From: Oppiella nova | Taxonomy: Eukaryota; Arthropoda; Arachnida; Sarcoptiformes; Oppiidae | Direction of reading: 5' to 3' | Assembly (NCBI GenBank): GCA_905397405.1 | Contig: CAJPVJ010000196.1 | Span: forward strand, 1-32,948 | DNA length: 32,948 nucleotides | Shown here: positions 22,007 to 31,520 of the stretch, in pieces | Numbering within the stretch: position 1 is the stretch's first letter | How the letters are laid out: each line of letters opens with the position of its first letter | Made by a program: the position numbers and the translations under genes | The notes under the pieces: generated by a model | Databases searched by the model: none | The model's input: only the letters and a program-made list of their open reading frames with translations | Told to the model about the DNA's origin: nothing

Positions 22007-22932
22007 AGGGGTTCCTGTGTTTGAAAGACTGATCGCAAGCATATGTCTTATATTATTTGATCGCATCTCCAGCCCTGTAGTCCTGCACTCATTGAGTGCA
22101 AGTCCTCCACCCATATCACCATATCATGAACCACAACGTAAGCCCTAAACAGACAGTCCTGTCCCTGAACTTACTGTAAGTGTGTATAAGAAGCATATAT
22201 TCATCATTTGCAAGACATATAGTGAAGGGGACATCGAATCCAAGTGCCAGCGAAGGCCTAATTAGGGAACTCTAACAGCGATCGTGTTTGGCGTTGGGTT
22301 TCAATCGCCGACCACTGACTCGAGTCCGTCGTAACCCAACACCACTCGAGGCCGAGTCCGGCGCTCGTAATCTCAGACCAGTGCTCGCATTAGACCCTCT
22401 CTGCACGTGGCGGCTGTCCATTAGGACAGCATATTTCACAACATATAAACCATTTTATGAGTTATAGAAACTGTTTCGACCAAAACATTGCATTCATTAT
22501 TGCTTATAATTATAGTACAAGTGATGTCTAGCAATAATTTTGTCTCAAATCACAAGTTCTTAGTATTCATTAAAGTTGTCGTTAGTTTGCAAAACAATAC
22601 ATGCCTTTAGACTCTAAATCTAAACAAAACTACTGTTTGTCTCGAATTGAACGCATAACTCAAGACTTTATTATAGATTAGTATTTGCAAAGACATTAAA
22701 AACAATAGTTAAAGAGTTTGTTCCTATAATACTCATACATATACTTATATTACAGATGCTATCAACTAGTGGATCGGGATCTCGCGGAATAGTAGGCAAT
22801 GTGTTGGCATCGTTACGACTGTCGCGGCGATCGCTATCGTCTCGCTTTCGGTCGAATTACATGCGACACAACAGGAATGGTCTGAACGGTCGGCCCCGAA
22901 GTTTCTCAACAAATGATGCACCGGAAGAGTGA
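11976..22932 (+). CDS. Putative BH3-only, BIM-like apoptosis protein (three coding exons)
   Basis: Exons 11976-12792, 19283-19614 and 22756-22932 join in frame (split codon A|GC, then phase 0) to 441 residues ending in TGA. BH3-only proteins trigger mitochondrial cell death by inserting one amphipathic helix into the groove of BCL-2 relatives. Here residues 362-382 read IRSVGMSLRRISEEFEISTS plus R. The core LRRISEEF matches the BIM core LRRIGDEF at six of eight positions, with V365, L369, I372 and F376 as the four groove hydrophobics. Other features: PPPPP at 34-38, DSGYEAS at 58-64, an acidic run at 110-133, TTQT at 180-183, and many Ser/Thr-Pro sites. The protein is otherwise low complexity, with no BH1/BH2 and no transmembrane segment. 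ATG 11976 is chosen as first in frame after the acceptor; ATG 11994 has better context. The gene model is fairly secure; the BH3 function is inference. Confidence 0.68.
12147..12167 (+). other. Candidate phosphodegron DSGYEAS in the BH3-like protein
   Basis: Residues 58-64 fit the DSG(X)nS pattern recognised by beta-TrCP ubiquitin ligases after phosphorylation, here with three residues between Gly and the second Ser. S64 is followed by Pro. Vertebrate BIM-EL has a comparable beta-TrCP-linked SSGYFS segment upstream of its LC8 site. The similarity is short, so function is inference. Confidence 0.35.
12513..12524 (+). other. Candidate LC8 (dynein light chain) binding motif TTQT
   Basis: Residues 177-184 read NTLTTQTS. 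LC8/DYNLL ligands typically carry a TQT core in a disordered segment, as in the STQT of BIM and ATQT of BMF. The residue three before Q is Leu rather than the preferred basic residue. The position, in a disordered region before the BH3 helix, is as in BIM. Confidence 0.4.
13671..13699. repeat. (GA)n microsatellite within a purine-rich block
   Basis: About 14 GA units ending a longer purine-rich stretch that begins near 13568 and also has GGAGAGAG and GGGAAGGG segments. It lies in the first long intron of the BH3-like gene. Confidence 0.95.
14759..14768 (+). promoter_or_regulatory. Perfect kappaB-type decamer GGGACTTTCC
   Basis: An exact match to the classical NF-kappaB/Dorsal-Dif-Relish binding decamer, inside the intron of the BH3-like gene and 12 bp before a (CT)n tract. 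A single match can arise by chance in 33 kb, although this exact string is not expected often in AT-rich DNA. No second site was confirmed nearby. Confidence 0.25.
14781..14808. repeat. (TC)n microsatellite
   Basis: About 14 TC units in the first long intron of the BH3-like gene, just after the kappaB-type decamer. Confidence 0.95.
15652..15685. repeat. (GA)n microsatellite
   Basis: About 17 GA units in the first long intron of the BH3-like gene. Confidence 0.97.
15987..16010. repeat. Tandem duplication, period 12
   Basis: Two perfect adjacent copies of GATATAGCATTA. Confidence 0.85.
16404..16423. repeat. (ATT)n microsatellite
   Basis: Six ATT units in intronic sequence. Confidence 0.9.
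17672..17706. repeat. (CT)n microsatellite
   Basis: About 17 CT units in the first long intron of the BH3-like gene. Confidence 0.97.
19283..19614 (+). CDS. BH3-like gene coding exon 2 (carries the BH3 helix)
   Basis: Acceptor TTGTTAG precedes it; it starts with GC, completing the serine codon from exon 1, and ends with ATG before donor GTATGA in phase 0. It encodes residues 273-383. The first half is Ser/Pro/Asn/His-rich. The segment RRAVSVSLPIDAETIRSVG leads into the BH3-like helix near the exon's 3' end. In vertebrate BIM the BH3 is likewise followed closely by an exon junction. Without splicing at 19615 the frame stops immediately at TGA. Confidence 0.78.
19549..19611 (+). other. BH3-like helix
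   Basis: Residues 362-382. Spacing from V365 to L369, I372 and F376 is +4, +3, +4, the standard BH3 hydrophobic pattern. L369 is the near-invariant BH3 leucine. The usual small residue (Gly/Ala) is Ser373 and the usual Asp is Glu374, followed by Glu375 and Phe376 as in BIM. Two arginines between L369 and I372 are also as in BIM. Confidence 0.65.
21917..22003. repeat. Long (CT)n microsatellite with one unresolved base
   Basis: About 43 CT units over 87 bp, the longest simple repeat in the window, with N at 21970. The N probably marks sequencing or assembly uncertainty in the repeat, so its true length is unknown. Confidence 0.97.
22276..22467 (+). other. GC-rich open segment, possible alternative last exon of the BH3-like gene
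   Basis: After an AG at 22277-22278 the plus strand is open for 62 codons to TAG at 22465-22467. The frame would fit coding exon 2 directly (phase 0). The encoded tail would be Arg-rich, with LALDPLCTWRLSIRTAYF near its end. The polypyrimidine tract before the AG is poor, and the opposite strand is also open for 49 codons (22421-22272), so high GC content alone may explain it. Confidence 0.25.
22756..22932 (+). CDS. BH3-like gene coding exon 3 (C-terminus)
   Basis: Acceptor TATTACAG precedes it and TGA ends it at 22932. It encodes 58 residues beginning MLSTSGSGSRGIVGNVLASL, then an Arg/Ser-rich stretch and the end FSTNDAPEE. BIM and several other BH3-only proteins end in a hydrophobic membrane-targeting helix; this tail is basic with only a short hydrophobic part (GIVGNVLASL). 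G+C content and synonymous-site usage match exon 1. Confidence 0.75.
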   Translation: MLSTSGSGSRGIVGNVLASLRLSRRSLSSRFRSNYMRHNRNGLNGRPRSFSTNDAPEE

Positions 22933-25607
22933 AGCCATACATCACTGCCTCACAACTGACCAAAGAATCACTTTTACATAAAAGAAAGTTATTTTAGTTA
23001 AGATAAGTGTCATCTCATCTCTCATTCATTGCTGAGACAAACATATGAAATGCGTTTGAGTTCTGTAGAGACCTCAAAGTATTTACAAATAGTCATCAAT
23101 TTGTTGTGAAAGAAAATATTTTGTAAAGTTTTACAACATTTTATTATAAATTGATTTTACTTTATTATATTATATAAGAATTTTTTAATGATCTTATTTT
23201 TCATCAAAATCTTTGATAAAATATATCAAATATGAAGCCATAAATGACTTTCATGTGTAGATAAGTATTAGAGCTGTTAATGCCTTATATTATCATTTAT
23301 ATGATATAACTCTCACACCAATTGTCTTTCAAATGTTACAAAAATTGGTTTTATAATTGAATTTCATATACGAATAGTCATTAAATTAATTTCATTATTA
23401 ACTTATTGCCCAAGTTTGCTCTGAAAAGAACAAACTTTTAAAACAATTCATTTAAAATATTTCAGGAATTTTGGTTAAAGAATTTAGATTAAGCTCAGAT
23501 TCTGTTAGTAAACAATCGACTAATGATTGCTAAGCAATAAAAATCAAGACTAGACTTTCTGTCAAATGTTTGCTATTGTAATAATAGGAATATAGTGAAG
23601 AGATGTCTGCTTTTAAAACTAATTGAGAGGAATTGTATGACATTTTCACTATTTCTCACATCATTTACAGAATTTTTAAAATTGTTTTCCAACTTTCAGT
23701 TCTCAACAGTTAGTCGTCAATCTTGAAGTTAAGCTCAATTCTATCATTTAAACTGAAAACAACTTTTATACAATATACCAAATCTTATATTAACTTACCA
23801 TAAGGTTTGCAAAAATATAAAAATTGATAAAAAAAAGTACATTAAAAATGTTATGTGTTCATCGCTATTGTATTCACTACTCTATTCTATACAAAGTATG
23901 AGCTCTGAATTGCCAGAGATTATGTACATTAAAAAAAACTTGAAAAGTAGTGAAAGCATAAGCGAATGAACAGACATTTAACACATTTTGATGTGATCTC
24001 AGAAAATAATGTGATCGACAATGCGAGCAATCAGTCAAAGTTAACTCTCATTAAAAGCATTTACGGCTCATTTCAATAAACTTTATGCCATTAAAAGTTA
24101 CTTTTTCTAATAAAAATATCACTTTTTAATTACCAACCATTAAAGCAATATATATGTAAAGAATATCTGTTTCTCTTATTCTGTAAAACACTTTATGTTC
24201 ACTTCAGTGAAAACATAATCTCAACTCATTATACGGTTGGCGTTTAGTATACTTATTGTAATTACTATTAAAATTATTGTAATAAAAAATATTTATATAA
24301 AGAATATTAAGAATTGTATAGAATATAACAACAAATATGGGTTTCATTCTAATGTGAACTCTATTATAATGTATTTCTATTACAACATATAATATAATTA
24401 TGAATATTTGATGGAAAGGTCTCTTTTTTGACTTAAAACTTTTTCTAATGTTTTTAAGTTTTGAATTATATATTGAAATAAAAGTTTTCTTTAAACAATT
24501 CAATCGTATTTATTGAAGTGTCGCTAATGTTTACGCACTGTTTGCACGTTATCTCCATATTAACGATACACTAAATCTTTAAATAATAGGCATTCAAATC
24601 GTCTCAAATCACTCCAATTTACCCAAAATCTCACTTTTCTTAAACACATTCTCATTATTTCCGCCGTTTGTGTTGTTTACAGGTATTTTCACCTCTCATT
24701 AACTCACAGGTAAGTGCTATCCGTTTAGGAAGTCATTCACTAACATTGCTTTTTTGGTTTTTAAAAATTGTTGGTTTTCATTATTCAAACTTAACATTGA
24801 TAGTACTGTACTAATTAATTCAAAATAAATTAATTAAAAAAATAAATGTTTGAAAACCTAATGTGTTATTAGTATTAACTTAATTGTTGTGATGATTATA
24901 ATCTATCAATCAATAGCAGATGATAAGCCATTCATACAATAATAATTATATTATGAGTGTTAGGCCCGAGGGTTCGTCGATTTGCGAGTTATAGTACATT
25001 ACGTCCCATCCCTTTGCAAATCCCTTATGCGATGATATATCTGTTGCTCAAAGTTTACGCTATAATCCATGAGTTATTATCAGAGCCAATGTTATATAAG
25101 TTTAAATGAAAACTACTCTGACTTCTGCAGTGAAATACAGTTTTTATTGAAATATATAATTTAAGCGTTACTATTGAATCAAAACTTGTTTCTTAAAACT
25201 CTTTGAAACGTTTTGAAGTAATTTTATTTTTGTTTGCATTAAAACTTTTGGTCTAGAAATTAAACAATGATTTCATGGCATATAGTTTGTATTAAGCGAT
25301 TTTCAATAAACACAATGCGTTAAGTAATTCAAAGCTAGTATTAGAGGAAAAAATCAGATAAAATGTTTTATTTAATACAAGTCAGCATAAACTGGAGGAC
25401 CAAAAGTGGAATACAGTATAAGCTAAAAATCTGGGCTCCGATTGATTCAAGAACTCCGTTATATTTCTTTTTGATGTCTTTCCCTCTCTTCCCTCTCCAA
25501 ACATATGACTTCTTTTATTTGTCAAAATAACTGCAGCCCTCGTTGTCGTCGCCTTTGAGTTAAACTTAGAAAATAATCTCAAAAACAATTTTTATTTGAT
25601 TACAGAA

Positions 25608-25628
25608 TTATTATTATTATTATTATTA
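25608..25628. repeat. (ATT)n microsatellite
   Basis: About seven ATT units, intergenic. Confidence 0.9.
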
Positions 25629-25920
25629 ACATTGAAGTCTACCAAAAGTTTACAATTAATGTGCATTCGTGTCAATAGAAATTTATATATATTCCTATGT
25701 AAAGTAAAACTTATTAATATTCTAAGAGTTGGTGTTTGAGCTAATATTTAATGTTTTGAGTAATGTATTGACTATTTGGAGAAAAGTTGTCAAAATCGAG
25801 TTGAGTAGAGAACAGTTGTGTTTATAATATAAAACACACCAAATATTTCAAAGTCTATTGCATTTTATGCATCATTTTCAGGAATCGGTTCTGCAAGACA
25901 TAGCATATTAAAACTTATGC

Positions 25921-25953
25921 TCACATCCCATCACATCCCATCTCATCCCATCT
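25921..25953. repeat. Tandem repeat, period 10 (TCACATCCCA)
   Basis: Two perfect copies and a third with one change (TCTCATCCCA), then a partial copy. Intergenic. Confidence 0.9.
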
Positions 25954-26395
25954 GTCTGTCCCTTATCTATAAAGTGTCTCATCTCTTAAGATAGAATTTT
26001 TTATATACTTTTGCCATAAAATGTGTGGCAATAGTGTTATGTCATATTAGTTGTGGCAATGCATGAGCGCACCCAACATTACCCAGCATTTTATGAGAGC
26101 ACTTATATTATATTTCTCAGGAATTCTCGTCTATTCTCTATTCCTATTCTCTTTTTTAAAGTACAAAAATATATCCCATTTTTAATGTGTGTAATGTGTG
26201 GTCATTTCAAATTTGAGTTGTAATTCATGTGACAATACGGGTGCCATTGAGAGACACCATCTCTTCAATGCAATACTTATAAAATGTCAAAAATGAATGG
26301 CTTTATCTCTAAATTATGGCACTAAATGTATGACTACACCAACTATTAACTCACTTAAAATGTTTTTGCTTTGTATTCCTTCTCTGTTTTCTATG

Positions 26396-26400
<5 letters not shown>

Positions 26401-26426
<26 letters not shown>
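26401..26426. repeat. (CT)n microsatellite
   Basis: About 13 CT units followed by TTCCTCCTCAG, so the whole resembles a polypyrimidine tract with a splice acceptor at 26437. No coding sequence that would use it was recognised downstream. Confidence 0.95.
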
Positions 26427-26704
26427 TCCTCCTCAGAACCCAAACAGCAATCTGTGTGAAGGGTCTGAGCGGTCGGTCATAATTGTGGTGCACGTCCTCC
26501 TCATCTACTTTTATAGCCGTTATTAGCCCTACATTTTGTCCTAACATTGTATTCATTTATGTTTTATTTTCTAAAATATTGCTACAAATTCTCAATTCGT
26601 GTCAACCGTTATCTAATGACACTTTAAAGCATTCATTCACTCATTGTATAAACTAATTTAATATATGAAAGCAATTGTTTAAAACACACTATTATTTGTG
26701 TGAC

Positions 26705-26755
26705 AGAGAGGGAGAGTGAGAGAGAGTGAGTGAGAGAGAGAGAGAGAGAGAGAGA
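26705..26755. repeat. (GA)n microsatellite, interrupted
   Basis: An imperfect GA-rich run (GAGAGGGAGAGTGAG) followed by about 12 perfect GA units. Intergenic. Confidence 0.95.
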
Positions 26756-29700
26756 ATTGTAGTGTTGATTGGATTTGAACAGCAATACGATTAAATAGTG
26801 ATCAATAGTATAGATATGAAAGTATAGATAGAGAATACATTTAGACTAATACAGTGCAGTAGAGAATATGTCATATTGTATTGGATTGGAGTATTGCAAA
26901 CACAATCGGAACACCATTTATCACATCCGAAGCATTAATCTTAGCCACAGAGCAGTCGACACCGACTTTGCAGATGAAATGTATTTACTTTTAGCGATCA
27001 TTAGTTAAACGGTGACAACGACTCAACTCACATAATATAAGCATACAATGCATTCACTCTCTTGTGATTATAGTTGAGGTAAAAAATATTTACTCAAAGA
27101 CTAGAGTGAAGTGCAGTGATGTGTGAGCACTGATACCCCCTCTCATGCCTCTCATCATTATAATCAGTGATAATGCCATTGCATTTAGAGAGAAATGGTG
27201 TGTCGGTGTGAGGGCACCGGCACTCACTCTTTTGTTTCGACATTTAGTCAAAGCGAGCCATTAATTAATCATATTATATGCCATTAATGTAGCGCTCAGT
27301 TTGATTGCAAAGTTAATGTTGTCTTTAGTGGAGCTCTCATTACACTCACACCCTCTCTAAGCCCTCTCTCACTGCAAATGAATTAATTGGTAACGAAAAG
27401 GGATTCAGAATCCTATGACTAGTCGACAGTATTGCCAGAATTGGCCGCTTATGGCAACCCATTGCTAAATATCTATTTGCAGACAATGAGCGACAATCAT
27501 ACAAAAGATGTGGTAATTAATCATTAGACTCATAGAGAGACTGTTGAGACAATACTAACTGTTAGACTGGGATGCGAGCCATTGAGTTGAAGTGGCATTC
27601 AATAAGTTTATGCACACTATATGCAGATCACAGAGTATTGTTTCCTAAAGTATTGACATTTTTAAGTGCATTAATATTTGGCTCATTTTGTCGGCATTGA
27701 GAGGCAAGTGCTGTGTTGGGCGCAGATGTTCGCTCCTCTGGTCATCGGATTGTCTGTCAATTCCTAAATGACTGACTCCTGTCTCCCGTTCCACCACTAC
27801 TGCAACTACTTCACCCTCACTAACACCAACCACCGGTATAGACTAGTATACAATGTAGTAGGTACGGTATGCCATACAGTGTATTACTGGCATAGTGTAG
27901 CACATTATAAGGCGTTCAAAGCAATATTGTATAAAATATGATACAATCAGTTATATTCAGTTAGATTATAGTGAATATACTTTGCCGATTATTATTACTT
28001 CACTGTATCGCAGAATTTACTGCAAAAGTTGTAAATTGTATTTTTGAGTCCATATGTTATGGAGTTTTATCAGTTTAAACGGTCGACCAAACAATTTATT
28101 CATAGCTATTGAGACATTGAAATGTAATCAAAAGACTGGATATAAGTTACGGTGAAATCCATTTCTAATGACATTTTTTCTTATATAATAGCCTAATATG
28201 AATAGGAAGTAACAAATGGTTGTAAGCATTAAGAGGTTAGCCGCACATCAATCAATGCCTATCAGGCAATACGTAGGCGTCTGAATGATAGCATTATATT
28301 TAGATATTTAGCAATAATTTATTAAATGCGTGACAGACGGACAGACTTTCACAAAAACTTCAATCTTTGTTAAATTCAATACATACGGCTATAATATTCA
28401 ACCAGTTTTTGGATTTAAAATTAATTTCTATTATAAAATATAACCATATAGTATATGGCATATATTGTGCTATATTTCAAAACAGTAAAGAATCGATAAA
28501 AATAAAGATTAAAATTAAGTTAAAGTTTTTTGCTGAAGATTTTATGGCTTTCAATCAACTGCCAATTTGCAGTGTTTAGAAAGTGTGCAAAATATAAAGC
28601 CATAAAATTGTTTCTTACTTTGTGTACAAAAATATAATTAATCACTTTTATAATGATCTTTAAAATACGATTTATGCACAAGAACTGCATCTTCCGAAAC
28701 AATTGCAAACAAATCACTTGTTTGGAGCATATAATGAATGCTTTACTAATTATAGTTAAACAACGATTTCAATAATTATTATTATAAACAAATGATTGCT
28801 TCAAAATTTGATACTTTAGTTATTAATTCTTAGCAAAAACTTTGAGTTCATATCAACTCTTGTTAACTGTATATCTAATATAAGATGAGAAGCCAATTGA
28901 ATCCCTGCCTATAATTGTGTCTTTTCTGGTTAGGCAAGCAATTAGTTTTGACTCAAATATTATAGAAATTCATAAAAGCACTAAAAACTCTTCTTTTGAA
29001 AAGAGATTATTCATAAATTATATATAAATTTATTTTCGACTCTATATTACAGGCAATAATAAAGTGATAAAATAATTGAAAATAAATTTTATTTCCAATT
29101 TTCAAATAAAACGAAATGATATAAACTTTTTTTAGATAAGTTGTTTAGTTTAGACATTGAGAATAATTTCTATTTGGCTATGAAATGAAATTAAAGATTA
29201 GGAGTCGTAATAAATATGAGTTTGAAAATAAAGTTTAATTTGTTTCACTTTTTTCTATAAGTTTTTGAACAAACTATAAGTTGCAGAACAAGTCTAACAC
29301 CTGAAGACAAACATCATTTAAACTTATAATTCAATTGTTTGATATTTTTTGCAATCAATAATGACTTTTAGACTTTAGTTTTTATATATTATGATGAATT
29401 GGATTACATTTTCGTTGCAATTAAATTGAAATAAATGTTAAAACCTTTTGATTTATTTATATAAGTCTAATCTAAAGCGCGGATTGTCTTATGCTGTATG
29501 TAATGTTAAATTTAACATTCACTTTGTGTTTAAAGTTTAGAGCAAATAAATCGATGAGAATTTAAATTTAAATAATTGGTGACAAAAAAATGTTTGAGAC
29601 ATTTGTTAGTTTAGTTGAAAGACATATCCTTTAAAATAGAGCGTGAAATCAAAGACATTCATATGAATTGTGTTAAACCGTATAAATCATGAGACGAAGT

Positions 29701-31131
29701 GAACACAAACTTCTGACAAAATATGGTATTGTATATACAGTTGTGTAATATTATATTTTACTGTATATTTGCATTTATAGCATAAGATTAATGCCTGCAT
29801 ATTTATTTTCTAATACACAACAATTCACACCTTTTATAAGATTTAGATAATCTATTTTGGGGGATATATTCAGTAAATGAATGTAAAGCCACAGTTGCAA
29901 CTGTAAGGGAATTGGATTCAGTGCTAGAGTCTAATTAATTGACAACAAATTCACGGAACGGCTCATAAATATCTCAAATATTTATACAGCATTTCTACGA
30001 TTACTTTATGTATTAAACGAATTCTTTTTATTTCACGAATATTGTCATAAAAATAGTGAAATAACTGTAAGTTTTTATGCATTTTTCAAATTTGCAATAT
30101 ATATTATATGTGTTGCAAATAAAGTTTTTAGAGGCAAACCATTTCCTAAAAGCACTTCTATGTTATGCCCCAACGCTTTAGTTGAAGGCGTGTTTGCACT
30201 CGTATTATACACTACTGTGTGTTAGCACTGAACGAAACATTACTTTATCTCCGATTCCGAAACAAAATTAAATTTTTTTCATTCGCTTTTGGGTTTTATG
30301 TATGAGTTTTAGTCGCAATTGAAATGCATTTTTATGGATAACTCATAATTTGCTTAAATTTTTCGACTAAAAACTCATAAAAAGAGATAAAATGAAAGAA
30401 AAGATGAAAATTCTTTGTCTCGAAATCAATAAATTCTTTTTATCGCAACTCTTTAAGAATTTCTTAAGAATTATCGTTTTGTTTGACTATATCTGCGAAA
30501 AACACATAAATAATTGAAACTATATTTAGATTCAGATGAGAGGACACAAGTCTATATCAAAATACAAGTGTTTGTATTTATCTTTTGAGATAACTTTCAT
30601 AACAAGAAATTCAACACAAGATTGTCATTAAGTTTTGTCTTCAAATAATTGAGGGTTACTTCTAATCTATGTTTCATTTTTCCAAACAAATTTTCATCAA
30701 TTTATTTAATTTCTATAAATTTGTTTTCAGATAAACATAAGACAGCGATAAAGGAATCCAAACATCACTTCATAAGTGCTTCAAAAGATATACTTATTCT
30801 TCAAAAGTGAGTCCACGTCCTGATTAAACATAATTTGAAATTCAATTCAAATAAATACCGAAATCAAAGAAACTATTCTTTATATTTGCCACAAATACAT
30901 ACCGTTTACATAAAGCGCCACGAATTTGATTTGATTTACATTTTTCATAAACAAAGTTTTTTAGTGATTAGAAAAAGTAAACAAAAATTGTTTGACAACT
31001 TATTATCAGAGATACAGAATATATCTAGTAATTTATAGCAAGCAAATATAAATACAAGTTATAAATATAAATGTACGGTATTTAAGTTTAATAATTCTGT
31101 AAAATTATATGCAGTTATGAATTAAAAAATC

Positions 31132-31174
31132 TTTATTTTTATTATAATTCAAAAATATTATCACAAACTTTATT
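31132..31174 (-). terminator. Candidate polyadenylation signals of NUP210
   Basis: Two AATAAA hexamers on the minus strand, at 31174-31169 and 31137-31132, lie 250-295 bp after the NUP210 stop codon. Such hexamers are frequent in AT-rich DNA, but spacing and strand fit a short 3' untranslated region. Confidence 0.4.
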
Positions 31175-31425
31175 ATAATATAAGAAATAATTAGAAACAT
31201 TTGATCACATTATGAGATATTACAATAATATGAAAGGAGTCTGTATTGATTGGCTTTTAAGTTAAGCTCCTATTAATGTTTTATATTATTAAAATTGGAA
31301 GTTTAGTAGCATTTCAATAGAAAACAATGCGAGTTATCGATCATTTAAACTCTAATATAAAATAATTAGGTAAACAATTTAAAAAATTCACTTTAAATCT
31401 CATTATTAATACTAATCCTAAAAAC

Positions 31426-31520
31426 TCATGTATTATGAACTGAATATAGAGGACGTCCAACGCGTGGTGTAGAAGCCGTAGGAGTTTGATGTGGTGTATG
31501 GGTTGGACTGTAGTTCAAAG
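31426..31520 (-). CDS. NUP210: NUP210 last coding exon
   Basis: It completes a threonine codon and encodes LNYSPTHTPHQTPTASTPRV then GRPLYSVHNT and TGA. The Thr/Pro-rich, pore-facing tail is typical of the family's short C-terminus. Other frames are closed or lack a matching splice phase. Confidence 0.85.

Larger units (their letters stand above)
19615..22755 (+). other. Intron between coding exons 2 and 3 of the BH3-like gene
   Basis: A 3.1-kb intron. It is AT-rich on the left. At 21380-22440 it becomes less AT-rich and includes the longest (CT)n tract of the window and a GC-rich segment at about 22250-22440 that may hold an alternative exon. Nothing else was recognised. Confidence 0.65.
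22933..31425. other. Long non-coding stretch between the BH3-like gene and NUP210
   Basis: About 8.5 kb, strongly AT-rich. The left end should be the 3' untranslated region of the BH3-like gene; possible polyadenylation hexamers are ATTAAA at 23380 and AATAAA at 23536. The right end is the NUP210 3' region. Between them I see CT, GA and ATT simple repeats and a period-10 tandem, but no coding exon, RNA gene or transposon I could support. Open frames here are short and of AT-driven composition. Confidence 0.6.

Noticed and set aside
21772-22114. Open frames encoding long Leu-Ser or Arg-Glu repeats
   Set aside because: They are translations of the (CT)n microsatellite and not genes.
27645-27833. 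62-codon minus-strand open frame of mixed composition
   Set aside because: No motif, no flanking splice or polyadenylation context, and length within chance.
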